64,000 nt of DNA from JAFDEI01 sp964196055 (GTDB lineage: Bacteria; Myxococcota_A; UBA9160; SMWR01), in assembly GCA_964196055.1 (NCBI GenBank), contig CAXMSF010000251.1, forward strand, positions 6,649 to 70,648. Reading direction: 5' to 3'. The notes beneath the pieces are model-generated. The model was given only the letters and a program-made list of their open reading frames with translations, searched no databases and had not been told where the DNA came from. Every line of letters begins with the position of its first letter. Positions within the stretch are counted from its first letter, which is position 1. A program made the position numbers and the translations under genes. This document shows, in pieces, positions 8,669-17,430 of the stretch.

Positions 8669-9856
8669 TCAGGCGCCGATCTCCGCGATCACGGTCTCCA
8701 TGATCTCGAAGCGATTGATCTGGTTGGTGCCTTCGTAGATCTGGGTCAGTTTGGCATCCCGCAGCAGCTTCTCGACGCCGTACTCGTGCATGTAACCATT
8801 GCCGCCCAGCACCTGGATCGCATCGGTCGCGTTGGCCACCGCCGCATCCGAGGCGAAGGTCTTGGCCATCGAGGCGAGCTTGAGTGACGGCTTCCCCGCG
8901 GCGGTCGCGGCCGCCGACTTCCACACCAGCCCACGCGCGGCTTCGACACGGATCGCCATGTCGGCGAGCATCAGTTGGATCGTCTGGTGGTGCACGATCG
9001 GCTTTCCACCCTGAACCCGCTCCGCGGCGTAGTCGAGTGCTCGGTCGTAGGCGGCGCGCGCGATTCCGAGTGCGATCGTCGCAACCGGTGTCCGCGTCAC
9101 CGACATGATCAGCCGGTTCAACTCCCAGCCTCCGCCCTCTTTACCGATCAGGTGGTTATCCGGCACGAACACGTCGTCGAAGAGAAGCTCGGTAGCGGGG
9201 CAGGCACGCTGCCCCATCTTGTCGAAGACCTGCCCCACTGCAAAGCCGGGGGTGTCGGCCGGGACCGCAAAACAGCTCATGGACTCGCGAATCGGTGCGT
9301 CCTGATCGTGCGTGGCAAAGACGGTCACCAGATTGGCGATCGAGCCGTTGGAGATGAAAACCTTGCGACCGTTGATCAGGTAGCCGTCCGCCTTGCGTTC
9401 GACGCGTGTCCGGGCCCGCCCTTCGGAATGTCCCTGGATGAAGTCCGAGCCCAGCCCCGGCTCCGTCGCCGCGAGCGCCGCCATTCGGGGCTGATCTGTC
9501 TCCCACGACGCCGACATCGGCCTCACGAAGCGCTCGATCGCCTCGAGATCACCCGAGGCCAGGATGGGGGCTAGGCCCAGCATCGTCGCGCCGAGGAGCA
9601 CGGTGCAGCCGGAGCACGCGGCCGCGAGCTCTTCGGTAACCAGGGCTCCCGTCACTGGGTCGTGGCCCTGCCCACCCAGGAACTCCGGGAGGTTGGAGCC
9701 GATGAGGCCGGCTCGCGCCGCCTCGCGGATGAGCTCTTCCCGCGCCGGACTCTCGGGATTCTTGTCCAGCTCGAGCGCACGTGGCGCCAGATGGCGACCC
9801 GCAAACTCACGCGCCCATTCTTGAATTTCGCGCTGCTCCGTCGTCAGCTCGATCAT
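8669..9856 (-). CDS. Acyl-CoA dehydrogenase
   Basis: A 395-residue flavoprotein of normal length that introduces a trans-2 double bond into an acyl-CoA and passes electrons to ETF. Visible signatures are AATEPGLGSD (FAD/substrate region), the QVLGGNGYMHEY block, and IYEGTNQINR near the C-terminus, in which E375 matches the catalytic base of medium-chain acyl-CoA dehydrogenases. It overlaps the upstream acetoacetate-decarboxylase-like gene by 4 bp and is co-transcribed with it. Its chain-length preference cannot be judged. Confidence 0.92.
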   Translation of the reverse strand: MIELTTEQREIQEWAREFAGRHLAPRALELDKNPESPAREELIREAARAGLIGSNLPEFLGGQGHDPVTGALVTEELAAACSGCTVLLGATMLGLAPILASGDLEAIERFVRPMSASWETDQPRMAALAATEPGLGSDFIQGHSEGRARTRVERKADGYLINGRKVFISNGSIANLVTVFATHDQDAPIRESMSCFAVPADTPGFAVGQVFDKMGQRACPATELLFDDVFVPDNHLIGKEGGGWELNRLIMSVTRTPVATIALGIARAAYDRALDYAAERVQGGKPIVHHQTIQLMLADMAIRVEAARGLVWKSAAATAAGKPSLKLASMAKTFASDAAVANATDAIQVLGGNGYMHEYGVEKLLRDAKLTQIYEGTNQINRFEIMETVIAEIGA

Positions 9857-10587
9857 TTCCGTACCTCCCGCTTGATTCGTTTCAGCACTTCACCGGCGGG
9901 GATCGTGTTGTCCGAGAGCATCACGATCATGGCTCCCTCGTCCTCGGGAATCAGATCGGCGATGGGGTCGTGCTCGGAAGGCTCACAGCGAATTCGAGCC
10001 TGGCCGATCTCCTGTTCGCGAGGAATCAACTCGATCTGGGTCTTGGTGATTTCCTCGATCTCGATTTCACCCGCAGGTCCCGGAATCAGCTTGTAATTGA
10101 GTGCCGGCATTTCGGGGCCGGATACGCCCCCGGCAATGGCCGCCTCGGGCATCGGCCCCTGAACCCGGCCCTCGACCGACAGGATCCGCTTGCCCCAGCG
10201 AGTCACTGTGCCGTGGATGCGGTCGCCGTCGCGTCGCCACTCGACCTCGGCCAGCTTCTTCGGAAAGCCGGCGATCTCGCGACCCGGAATCAACGCCTCG
10301 TCGGTCGTCACGTAGATGTAGGGGATGTAGTTCCCCAGAGTCTCGTCGACCCGCACCGGGACCATCACCACCGCTTCCTCGAACGGATGCTGGAACTCGG
10401 TCTGCGGGTAGCTCAACAGGGTCACCATTCCGGGCCCGTCGGCCGGCTCCATGCTGGGCGGCAGCAGGGGCTCCACCGCGCCGGGGCGCGGCATGAATGG
10501 AAAAGCGGCGATCCGAACCCCCTGCCAGCAGTGCGGAAGTTCGCCGAACGTGGGAGAGGACCAGGGCATGCTGATGGGCTGAGTCAT
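9853..10587 (-). CDS. Acetoacetate decarboxylase family protein
   Basis: A 244-residue member of the ADC superfamily. The motif GREIAGFPKKL places K110-K111 at the Schiff-base Lys and its neighbour (K115-K116 in the Clostridium enzyme). Family members decarboxylate acetoacetate or, in many relatives, act on larger beta-keto acids or catalyse aldol/dehydration steps. Coupling by a 4-bp overlap to an acyl-CoA dehydrogenase and the TetR gene upstream suggest lipid or ketone metabolism. The activity is not certain; the catalytic Lys is present. Confidence 0.82.
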   Translation of the reverse strand: MTQPISMPWSSPTFGELPHCWQGVRIAAFPFMPRPGAVEPLLPPSMEPADGPGMVTLLSYPQTEFQHPFEEAVVMVPVRVDETLGNYIPYIYVTTDEALIPGREIAGFPKKLAEVEWRRDGDRIHGTVTRWGKRILSVEGRVQGPMPEAAIAGGVSGPEMPALNYKLIPGPAGEIEIEEITKTQIELIPREQEIGQARIRCEPSEHDPIADLIPEDEGAMIVMLSDNTIPAGEVLKRIKREVRK

Positions 10588-10708
10588 GACTCGTACTCCT
10601 TGTGCCTGCGATGGATTCCTGCGTTCGAGCTTCTCATGGCGCTCGCTTTCAATCGCGCCGCAGCGGCCGAAAGGGCCGTGCTCGTGTCATTCGTGCAACC
10701 GCTTCACT

Positions 10709-11395
10709 TCACTTCCCTCCGGAGACGGAAGCTGCCCTGGCTGCAGCAGCCTCGGCGACGAGGCGCTTCAATGGTGGCAGCCTGCGGCCCGCGATCTCTG
10801 CAGCCTCCTTCGGTCGCAGTCCCAGCAGTCGCAGCAACTCCTCCGCCAGGAAGCGGTCCGCGTCCCTCGGTAGCCCCGTCTCGAGTTTGACCCGCATCAC
10901 CCCCAGCAGCGCTCCACCGAATGCCGCCAGCGTCGTCTTCTCGTCGTAGCTGGCGAAGCGACCGGCATCGAAGCCCCGCTGCAGGTCCCGCGCGAGGCGA
11001 CCTCCCAGGGACGATTGAAGCTGGGGAGCATACAGGCCGGTGCGAACGGCGAACCAACCCCAGATCGGATCGTGATCCACCATCCGCACCGTCAGCCGAA
11101 TGTTCTGGGCGAGAATCTCCGCGATGTCGTCCTTCCCCGCGTGGATCCGATCGAGAGCCGCGCCGTGGGCCTCGAAAGTGTCGGAGATCACCGCCTCGAG
11201 GAGTTGATCCTTGGTGGCGAAGTGGTTGTAGAAGGATCCGACGCCGACACCGGCCTCCTCGGTGATCTCGGAAATGGGCGTGGCCTCGATCCCCCGGGTC
11301 GCTGCAATTCGCCTCGCCGCCTCGATCAACCGAGAACGCGTGCGGAGCCGCCGCCCGCTTTCCCGAGCAAGGCTGTCCGTAGCGGCTTGCGTCAT
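10709..11395 (-). CDS. TetR-family transcriptional regulator
   Basis: A 228-residue regulator. Residues about 20-65 are the TetR DNA-binding domain (TRSRLIEAARRIAATRGIEA, then VGSFYNHFATKDQLLEAV, the typical recognition-helix end). The rest is an all-helical ligand-binding and dimerisation domain. Its ATG overlaps the stop of the FAD-oxidoreductase gene, so it is co-expressed with it. A long palindrome just upstream of that gene (12506-12550) is the likely operator, giving autoregulation. An acyl-CoA or lipid effector is plausible from the neighbours but is inference. Confidence 0.9.
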   Translation of the reverse strand: MTQAATDSLARESGRRLRTRSRLIEAARRIAATRGIEATPISEITEEAGVGVGSFYNHFATKDQLLEAVISDTFEAHGAALDRIHAGKDDIAEILAQNIRLTVRMVDHDPIWGWFAVRTGLYAPQLQSSLGGRLARDLQRGFDAGRFASYDEKTTLAAFGGALLGVMRVKLETGLPRDADRFLAEELLRLLGLRPKEAAEIAGRRLPPLKRLVAEAAAARAASVSGGK

Positions 11396-12474
11396 CGCAG
11401 CGGCCTCTTGAAAACGTTGAAGCCGAGCGCGGCCTCGAGCTTCGCGTGCACCATTTCGCAGATCCGGAGTTCGTCAGAGGCCAGCTCCCGGAAGTGCTCG
11501 ACGGCAGGCTTCCCCGACTCGACGCTCTCGAGGATCGCCTCGCCCGCGGCCTTGCCCGACGTCAAGGCAGATGTGATCCCTTCGCCTCCTCGCAGGAAAC
11601 CTCCCGCCTCGCCCACGAGCAGGAGATCCTCCGAGCCCAGGCAGTAGTTCTTCTGCGCGGACATGTCCGTCAAACAGATGCTGTGGCTAGCGAGCATCTC
11701 CTTTACGACCAGGCCGTGCTTCGCCTCGAGGTGAGACCGAAACGCCTGGAAGTACTCTCGCACCGGCTCCTGACGATGCGCGCCGGTTACCAGCTGTATT
11801 CTGCCTTCATCGTGGAACACGGTGGCGAAATAGCCCGTGATGCTCCGGTCCAGGAACAGGTGCAGCCAGCCCGGCGCGAGGTCGATGTCCGCGAGATAGA
11901 ACTCCTCATAGTTGGGAATCATTCCGATGCCTTCGTCGAAATCGGGGAAGGCCCGCATGCGTACTTGGGAAAGGGTTCCGTCGGCGCCGATGAGGTACTT
12001 CGTCTTGACCGAGACCAGGCGGCCCTCGTGCTGCAGCTGGACGATGCTTTCCCGGCCGTCTCGCTCCATGTCTTCGAAGCTGCAACCGCCCACGAGTTGG
12101 GCGTCGCTCTGGGAGCAGAGCCAGTAGTCCAACTCACTCCGCGAGGTATTGAGGCCTTCCACTTCCATCCCCTCTTCCCCATCGAAGACGGCAAAAGGGG
12201 CGTCGAAGGAAGGCGCATCGATGCCGGGATAGATGCGGTTGCCTTCGACGAGTTCGGGACTGCACAGAACCTTGTCGGGAATGCGGCCGAAATGATCGGC
12301 GATGAACTTTCGGCCACTGGGGAACACGATCCCGCTGCACATCTTGAACCGGGGAAGCTCGTAGCGTTCAGCAATGAGCACTCTGAGCCCGGAGCCGGTC
12401 AATGCCCGTGCGACCCCCGCGCCGGCTGGGCCGGCTCCCACGATGACGACGTCATAGCGATCTCGCAGTTCCAT
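11392..12474 (-). CDS. FAD-dependent oxidoreductase, geranylgeranyl-reductase family
   Basis: A 360-residue flavoprotein. The N-terminal dinucleotide motif is VVIVGAGPAGAGVARAL (residues 9-25), a mid-protein GADGTLSQVR matches the GD-like motif, and LLLVGEAGGFLRGGEGI is the C-terminal FAD-binding motif of geranylgeranyl reductase and related NAD(P)/FAD oxidoreductases. Such enzymes saturate isoprenoid or lipid double bonds, or act as halogenases or hydroxylases in other branches. It is the first gene of a unit with tetR (4-bp overlap), and the palindromic operator lies 32 bp upstream of its ATG, so it is probably the main TetR target. Confidence 0.85.
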   Translation of the reverse strand: MELRDRYDVVIVGAGPAGAGVARALTGSGLRVLIAERYELPRFKMCSGIVFPSGRKFIADHFGRIPDKVLCSPELVEGNRIYPGIDAPSFDAPFAVFDGEEGMEVEGLNTSRSELDYWLCSQSDAQLVGGCSFEDMERDGRESIVQLQHEGRLVSVKTKYLIGADGTLSQVRMRAFPDFDEGIGMIPNYEEFYLADIDLAPGWLHLFLDRSITGYFATVFHDEGRIQLVTGAHRQEPVREYFQAFRSHLEAKHGLVVKEMLASHSICLTDMSAQKNYCLGSEDLLLVGEAGGFLRGGEGITSALTSGKAAGEAILESVESGKPAVEHFRELASDELRICEMVHAKLEAALGFNVFKRPLR

Positions 12475-12505
12475 GGCCGCTTCTCCCGATTGCCCAAACT
12501 AAGCG

Positions 12506-12550
12506 AAGTTGAAGAAATCTTCAACTTTTAATTGAAGATTTCTTCAACTT
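12506..12550. promoter_or_regulatory. Palindromic operator, likely TetR binding site
   Basis: Two 19-bp arms (12506-12524 and 12532-12550) are perfect reverse complements separated by CTTTTAA. Each arm region also holds its own dyad: AAGTTGAAGA-AA-TCTTCAACTT is a perfect 10-bp inverted repeat, and the second dyad matches it at 8 of 10 left-arm positions. This looks like two adjacent TetR-dimer sites. It lies between the divergent FAD-oxidoreductase and glutathione peroxidase genes and stands out as AT-rich. Binding by the local TetR is inference. Confidence 0.8.
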
Positions 12551-12624
12551 TCGAGCAACGCAGGCCCACACGCCGTGTCCCGCACCACCATCGGCCTCCG
12601 GCCGACGTCCGCTAGCATCCCACG

Positions 12625-13197
12625 ATGCGAAGAACCCTCTGTGTGCTCGCCCTGCTTCTCTTCGTTCTCCCTGCTGCGGCCGGGGCTCCCACGACGCTCC
12701 ACGCTTTCACGATGAATCGGATCGACGGTGCGAAGCAGGCGCTTTCCGACTACGAAGGTCAGGTCCTGCTGGTCGTGAATGTCGCGAGCAAGTGCGGGCT
12801 CACGAAACAATACGCGGGGCTCGAAACCCTCTACGAGGAATACCGCGCGCAAGGCTTCGCGGTGCTGGGCTTTCCGTCCAACGATTTCCGCGGCCAGGAA
12901 CCGGGGACGAACGCGGAGATCGCCGACTTCTGCCGCGCGACCTACGCGGTCGAGTTCCCGATGTTCGCGAAGATCCACGTGGCCGGTCCCGATCAGCATC
13001 CACTCTATGGCTATCTGACCGGGCTGCCGGCGCCGATCGGCGGCCCAGTCGAGTGGAACTTCCAGAAATACCTGGTCGATCACCATGGCCGCGTGGTCGC
13101 GCGATTCACACCAAAGCTGGAGCCGCGCGACCCGGCGATCGTCGAAGCGATCGAGGCCCTGCTCGCGGAATCGGGCGCCGGCAACGGGCGGGATTGA
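12625..13197 (+). CDS. Glutathione peroxidase family protein, exported, Cys type
   Basis: A 190-residue thiol peroxidase with an N-terminal signal peptide (about residues 1-20). Catalytic residues are visible: C57 in NVASKCGLT, Q91 in FPSNDFRGQEPG, and W144-N145 in EWNFQKYLVD. A further Cys at 103 (IADFCRAT) sits where thioredoxin-dependent family members carry their resolving Cys, so this is probably a thioredoxin-type peroxidase in the periplasm and not truly glutathione-dependent. It has Cys, not selenocysteine, at the active site. It is transcribed away from the TetR operator. Confidence 0.9.
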   Translation: MRRTLCVLALLLFVLPAAAGAPTTLHAFTMNRIDGAKQALSDYEGQVLLVVNVASKCGLTKQYAGLETLYEEYRAQGFAVLGFPSNDFRGQEPGTNAEIADFCRATYAVEFPMFAKIHVAGPDQHPLYGYLTGLPAPIGGPVEWNFQKYLVDHHGRVVARFTPKLEPRDPAIVEAIEALLAESGAGNGRD

Positions 13198-13253
13198 CCA
13201 CTCCAAGGATCTTCCATCGACGACCGCTTCCACCCGCTCTCCAGGAGGCCCGC

Positions 13254-14357
13254 TTGCCCTTATCGATCACCGGTGTTCCGCTCCACACCCGATCGCTGAC
13301 GTCGGTCGCATCCCTGCGTGAAGATGGGCGCTGGTCGGTTCGTGGCGACGTGATCGACCTGCGAAAGTGCGGCTTCGTCCCGATGACCCACGACATTCAG
13401 CCGTCCGGAATCATCCACCACATGACGATCGAGATGGTCGTCGATCCCGAGACCCTTCGCATCGACGAACTCGTGACGTCTCAACCCCACATCGCGGTCG
13501 AGGCCTCCGCTCGCACCGACGGCGAATGTTGCCGCGATCCCGTGCCCCTGCTTCAGGCGCTCGAAGGCGAAATCATCGACGACGCCTTTACGAAGAAACT
13601 CTCCGGGACCTTCGGCGGTCCGCTCGGCTGCTCCCATCTCCTCACCCTGTTCTTCACGATGGCGGCTGCGATCCCGCGCGCCGTTGCGCGCGAGGCCGAG
13701 ATCCGCCTCGAACACGAGGAATCACGGGCACCCGGGGAACGCCTCTTCTGGCGCAGCATCTTCATCGACGGCTACGAAATCGACGATGGCGGGGTCGAAC
13801 TCTCGGTTCAGCTAGCGGATGTCCACAGCCATCCCCATCACGCCGTGCAGTCGCCCCTCGACCGGCTCGACCAGCAAGAGGAGGCACGCGTGATCGCCCG
13901 GGTCGAGCCGCCGGGTTTCAGCGTGGCACAGCTACGTGCGGCCCGACGCACCCGGCGCATGCCGAAGCTGGCCGACGCCGTCTGGGAAGACTGCAGCGAG
14001 GTCATCGCTCCGCTGATTGGATTTCCCGTGGTCCCAGGCCTCTCGCGACGCGTGCGTGAACTCCTGCAGGGCGACGAAGCCAACGCGCTCGTCCGGGATG
14101 CGCTGCTCCAGCTCGCCCCAGGACACATCCAGGTTCTGGCGGCGATCACGGAGCGCTGGTTCGCCCCGAGCCGAAAGCTGAAAAGCCAGGCGGATGGACC
14201 GAAGGGGGACAAGCTCCCCGCCGGCGGACCGCCGGTGGGCGCCATCGGGGGAATGGTCGACTCCTGCTACATGTGGCGGAGCGGCAGTCCCCTGATCGCA
14301 GAGCGCGAACGCGTGATGCGATTGCGACTCGAGCGCGAGGCGGAGAGCAGCGACTGA
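13254..14357 (+). CDS. DUF2889 domain protein
   Basis: A 367-residue protein starting at TTG, chosen because AGGAGG (13243-13248) lies 5 bases before it; no ATG fits better. The N-terminal half carries features of DUF2889: an RCGFVPMTHDI-like stretch, the GCSHL motif after FGGPLG, and conserved acidic and aromatic positions. DUF2889 proteins have no known function and often lie near acyl-CoA metabolism genes. The C-terminal half (about residues 220-367) is not recognised. No signal peptide or membrane helix is seen. It is convergent with the BI-1 family gene. Confidence 0.75.
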   Translation: MPLSITGVPLHTRSLTSVASLREDGRWSVRGDVIDLRKCGFVPMTHDIQPSGIIHHMTIEMVVDPETLRIDELVTSQPHIAVEASARTDGECCRDPVPLLQALEGEIIDDAFTKKLSGTFGGPLGCSHLLTLFFTMAAAIPRAVAREAEIRLEHEESRAPGERLFWRSIFIDGYEIDDGGVELSVQLADVHSHPHHAVQSPLDRLDQQEEARVIARVEPPGFSVAQLRAARRTRRMPKLADAVWEDCSEVIAPLIGFPVVPGLSRRVRELLQGDEANALVRDALLQLAPGHIQVLAAITERWFAPSRKLKSQADGPKGDKLPAGGPPVGAIGGMVDSCYMWRSGSPLIAERERVMRLRLEREAESSD

Positions 14358-14375
14358 AGTGAGCCGCGTTGCCGC

Positions 14376-15077
14376 CTAATCGCGGCTCATGAAGATCCGC
14401 AGCACGTACCAGAACATCAGCGCAACCGACGCGAACAACTGGAGCGCGCCTGCGACGTAGCGATCCTCGGGGTAGTGGTGCAACACGTTCGAGGTGTCGT
14501 ACAGGATTGCAGCGCCCGCAAAGGCCACCATCGCCACCGAGAACCAGGTGCCGAGGTTGAATCCGAACAGGATGCCGCCCGCGATCGCGACCAGCGCAAC
14601 CACGCCGCCCCAGCGCAACATGCCGCCGAGAAACGAAAAGTCCTTGCGGGTCGTGAACGCAACGGCCGTGAGGCCCGCGAATCCGATCAGCGTGACGATC
14701 GCAGCGCTCTGGATCGCGCCCGGTGCCATCGTGTCCGCCATGTAGAGCATCGGAACGAACAGGATCGAGTAGGCGACCACGGTCGCGGCCAGGCCCGCAT
14801 ATTGCGCACCGATCGACGGCGAAGTATGGGCGGCACGGGTCGCGAACCAGCTCACCAGCATGAATCCACCGAGGATCAGCAGCCACGACGTGCCCATCAT
14901 CGCGGTGGCGATCGGCTCTGCCAGCCCTGAACTGAACAACCAGACCTCGATCAGCGTGAAGACGACGATCGCACCCATGAGGTGGTTGTAGGTACGCGTG
15001 ATGAAGGCTGCGCGTGTGTCGACACCGCGCTGGCTGACCGGTACGTAGTCGTGCGGAAGCTCGAATTGGGAACTCAT
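14376..15077 (-). CDS. Bax inhibitor-1 (BI-1/YccA) family membrane protein
   Basis: A 233-residue polytopic protein with about seven hydrophobic helices. The N-terminal TRAAFITRTYNHL segment and the C-terminal TSNVLHHYPEDRYVAGALQL-type block, followed by a last helix, are typical of the BI-1/YccA/TMBIM family of inner-membrane proteins (putative Ca2+ leak channels or FtsH modulators). The start was taken at MSSQFELP with AGAGG upstream; the frame is open further but the extension is unrelated. It overlaps the stop of the upstream lipoprotein gene by 4 bp. Confidence 0.88.
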   Translation of the reverse strand: MSSQFELPHDYVPVSQRGVDTRAAFITRTYNHLMGAIVVFTLIEVWLFSSGLAEPIATAMMGTSWLLILGGFMLVSWFATRAAHTSPSIGAQYAGLAATVVAYSILFVPMLYMADTMAPGAIQSAAIVTLIGFAGLTAVAFTTRKDFSFLGGMLRWGGVVALVAIAGGILFGFNLGTWFSVAMVAFAGAAILYDTSNVLHHYPEDRYVAGALQLFASVALMFWYVLRIFMSRD

Positions 15078-15808
15078 CGGACCACCTCTTGCTTTGATTC
15101 GGGTTCTCGGGCCAGCTCGACGCCACCCGACTCGCGCGGCACGACATTGTACATCGCGGTCTCGTTGAACATCATGCGCGGCGTCCAGCCTTCCGGCATC
15201 TGCGAATAACGCAGCATTTCCCGCGACATCGCACCGGTGGCGTCGATCACCCACGGATCCGCAGGGTCTTCGAACCACACGCTCACCATGTGGTTTGCAC
15301 CGTCGTAATCGCGTCGCACGATCAGGCGATAGATCTCGCCTTCCCTGAAGCCGGACTCCCGGAGCAGGCCGTATGCGATCAGATCGAGGCCGTCACAGTC
15401 ATCTCCATTGGTCTCGAAGAACTCACGCAGCGTAGGCCAGTGATCGCCAGCGAGCGTCGTATCCGCATCCGGCTTGTAGTGCATCCGCGCCTGACGCTGG
15501 GACCACTCGGTGAATTCCCGCGCGAGACGCCGCTTGTGCCGGTTCAGCAGCCTCTCGAACTTCCCCCGCAGCAGGCCGAATGGGTATGCCTCCGGGTCGA
15601 GACTCGCTTCGTCCACCTCGGTCGTGACCTCACGCACGGGCGGGTCGAGGCGCTGCCGCTGCTGCCAGTCCGTGATCTTCGGGTAGAAAGGGTCGTCGGC
15701 CTGTGGCGGCGAAAAGAACTCGACACGTGGCTCGCTCGGCAGCGTCGCGCAGCCAAGCACGCCGCTGATGAGCAAAACGAGCGTGAGGTTCGCGGTGATT
15801 CGGTTCAT
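15074..15808 (-). CDS. Lipoprotein with transglutaminase-like cysteine protease domain
   Basis: A 244-residue predicted lipoprotein. The signal peptide ends in a lipobox (ISGVLGC, lipidated C20). The mature part has a possible papain-like triad: C138 in NGDDCDGLDLIAYG, H173 in ANHMVSVW and D189 in WVIDATG, an arrangement shared with bacterial transglutaminase-like cysteine peptidases. It would act at the inner face of the outer membrane or in the periplasm. The start at 15808 is preferred since an upstream ATG extension weakens the signal peptide. It is translationally coupled to the BI-1 gene; the substrate is unknown. Confidence 0.75.
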   Translation of the reverse strand: MNRITANLTLVLLISGVLGCATLPSEPRVEFFSPPQADDPFYPKITDWQQRQRLDPPVREVTTEVDEASLDPEAYPFGLLRGKFERLLNRHKRRLAREFTEWSQRQARMHYKPDADTTLAGDHWPTLREFFETNGDDCDGLDLIAYGLLRESGFREGEIYRLIVRRDYDGANHMVSVWFEDPADPWVIDATGAMSREMLRYSQMPEGWTPRMMFNETAMYNVVPRESGGVELAREPESKQEVVR

Positions 15809-15838
15809 CGCGGAGATTCTAACCCACCCCACAAGCAA

Positions 15839-15870
15839 CGCCGGGACGAGCCTTTCGGCCCGCCCCGGCG
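15839..15870 (-). terminator. Terminator-like hairpin
   Basis: Arms 15839-15852 and 15857-15870 pair at 12 of 14 positions around a TTTC loop (GAAA on the minus strand). No strong T-run follows. It sits just after the 3' end of the decayed minus-strand gene and before the lipoprotein gene, a sensible place for a terminator. Confidence 0.5.
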
Positions 15871-15901
15871 GTCTCGATTCCTACCGATACGCTTGCGCGA
15901 A

Positions 15902-16380
15902 TCAGCTCAGCGTGATGCGCACAGCTTCCGCGCCCAATTCGAAGCTGGACACCGGAGACATCCGAACTCAAGCTGATGACCACGCCATACTCGTTGCGCA
16001 TGCTCACAGCAGCCGCACCGACGCCTGCCGCGCCACCGGCATCAGCGGCGACGCGCCCGCCAAATCTTCGAGGCGATCGAGCTTCGAAACCGCACCGTCA
16101 GAAATCAGCTTGGCCGCGCCGAGGCTGACGGTCTCTAGCGAGAAGCCTTGTCGCTGTCCGTCAAAGCTGAGCCACGCTTCGCCTCAATCGAGATCGGTGA
16201 CCGCGCCGATCGAGCTACTCCCGATCGAATATACTCCGGCGGTGCCAACGTCACGGGCTCCTCTACCGGAGCGGCCGGCGGCGGAACCACGATGTCTTCA
16301 CCACCGACGTCGTCGGCCACTGCCGAGAAACCCACAAAAGTCATGGCGATACTGATCGCTGCAATTCGTCGAATCATCAC
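15902..16380 (-). pseudogene. Decayed exported-protein gene with several frame breaks
   Basis: The intact first piece (16135-16380) is an 81-residue frame with a ribosome-binding site (AAAGGAGA) and a signal peptide (MMIRRIAAISIAMTFVGFSA, then VADDVGGED). Past about 16230, protein-like sequence continues in another frame: SSIGAVTDLD, a TGA, GEAWLSFDGQRQGFSLETV, SLGAAKLISDGAVSKLDRLE. It then switches to a third frame (GVGAAAVSMRNEYGVVISLS) and back to end as SSFELGAEAVRITLS-stop at 15902. The pieces look like one beta-rich exported protein broken by at least three lesions. The family is not recognised. Alternatively only the 81-residue protein is real. Confidence 0.45.
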
Positions 16381-16527
16381 AAATCTCCTTTTGGCTCCCC
16401 ATAACGAGCCAGTCTTCCGAGGCTGTATTCCCCACCCCCCTACGGGGAGGACAGAGCGAATTTATCAGGCCCACACAGGGGTGCGCAAGGTGTTACAAAG
16501 ACAAGGGGAATTTGAGTCAAATTAGGC

Positions 16528-17118
16528 TCAGGAGAAGGGTCGAGACCAGCTGAGTTCGAAGCCGGCGCTGCGCTTCTCGAGATCGGGGCCGATCACTCGA
16601 ACGTTGCCATCCACCCCCGCTACATCGAAGAAGCCGGCGAAGATCTCGGCCGATCCGTAGAGGTAATTCGGGCTCGCAGAGATCACGAGCGGAACGTCGA
16701 GCAGGTCGAGGCGGACCCGACCCGGCCGAGCCTCCCCCACCACCATCTCGCCTGCGTCGCGGTAGATGAGGCCCCAGACCTTGGGCGCCCAGCCGATCAT
16801 CTTCCCGAGAGACCGGCCAAAGATCGAGAAGGCTCCGTCGAGAATCGGCTTGAGGATCGGGCGATCGAAGCTCTGTCGGAGGTTCTCACGCAGGGCCGCG
16901 CGCGCGCGGGCCGCACCCGCCACCGCGAAGAAGCACTCGGTCAGTTCGACGTCGAGGTCAACCGAGATCAGGCCGATCGCCGAAGCGGACTCGATCGCCT
17001 CACGAGTTTCGGGCTTGAGCCGTGCGCGGACCTCACGACCCAGCGCTGCATCCATGCCCTCGATGGCTTCCAACGAGGATTGGATGAAACCGGCCAGCAT
17101 GCGGGGCGATGCACTCAT
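16528..17118 (-). CDS. Conserved hypothetical protein, possibly DUF2378-like
   Basis: A 196-residue soluble protein without signal peptide or membrane helix. The first half is helical and charged; the second half has a FGRSLGKMIGWAPKVWGLIY stretch followed by beta-rich sequence. Layout and length recall the DUF2378 / heme-NO-binding-like proteins common in myxobacteria, but the match is impressionistic. It lies 98 bp downstream of nqrM on the same strand and could be read through from the NQR operon. No function is assigned. Confidence 0.6.
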   Translation of the reverse strand: MSASPRMLAGFIQSSLEAIEGMDAALGREVRARLKPETREAIESASAIGLISVDLDVELTECFFAVAGAARARAALRENLRQSFDRPILKPILDGAFSIFGRSLGKMIGWAPKVWGLIYRDAGEMVVGEARPGRVRLDLLDVPLVISASPNYLYGSAEIFAGFFDVAGVDGNVRVIGPDLEKRSAGFELSWSRPFS

Positions 17119-17216
17119 CCCCCACTCCCTCTTCGCGTCTCGGGACGCCTATGGCTGGCGTTTCGGCACGCGCCGCACGCAGCTTGATCCCAAATTTCAG
17201 CTTGTGGAACGCGGGC

Positions 17217-17393
17217 TTAGGATTCGGCCTGCCGCTTGCTGAGCGCACAGCGGGCGCGCGCAGTCGCGCTGCAGCGGCAGGAGTCGCCGACGCCGCCGCA
17301 GGAGCCCCGGAGACGCCGCCCCGAAAGCAGCCCGATCGCCATCGCGAACATCACCAGTGCGAAAACGGCGAGTGCTGCGAGGAAGGTCTCCAT
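17217..17393 (-). CDS. nqrM: NqrM, maturation factor for Na+-NQR
   Basis: A 58-residue protein. METFLAALAVFALVMFAMAI forms one transmembrane helix and is followed by SGRRLRGSCGGVGDSCRC, the Cys-rich block of the NqrM (DUF539) family. NqrM is needed to place iron in the membrane Fe site formed by NqrD and NqrE. GGAG lies upstream of the ATG. It is the last gene after apbE in the nqr operon, the usual place for it. Confidence 0.88.
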   Translation of the reverse strand: METFLAALAVFALVMFAMAIGLLSGRRLRGSCGGVGDSCRCSATARARCALSKRQAES

Positions 17394-17430
17394 CCGGGAT
17401 TCTCCGTTCGTGTTCGGCTCGAAAGACCGG

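Noticed and set aside
17135..17148. Small hairpin GCGTC-TCGG-GACGC after nqrM as a terminator
   Set aside because: Only a 5-bp stem and no T-run; not distinguishable from chance.
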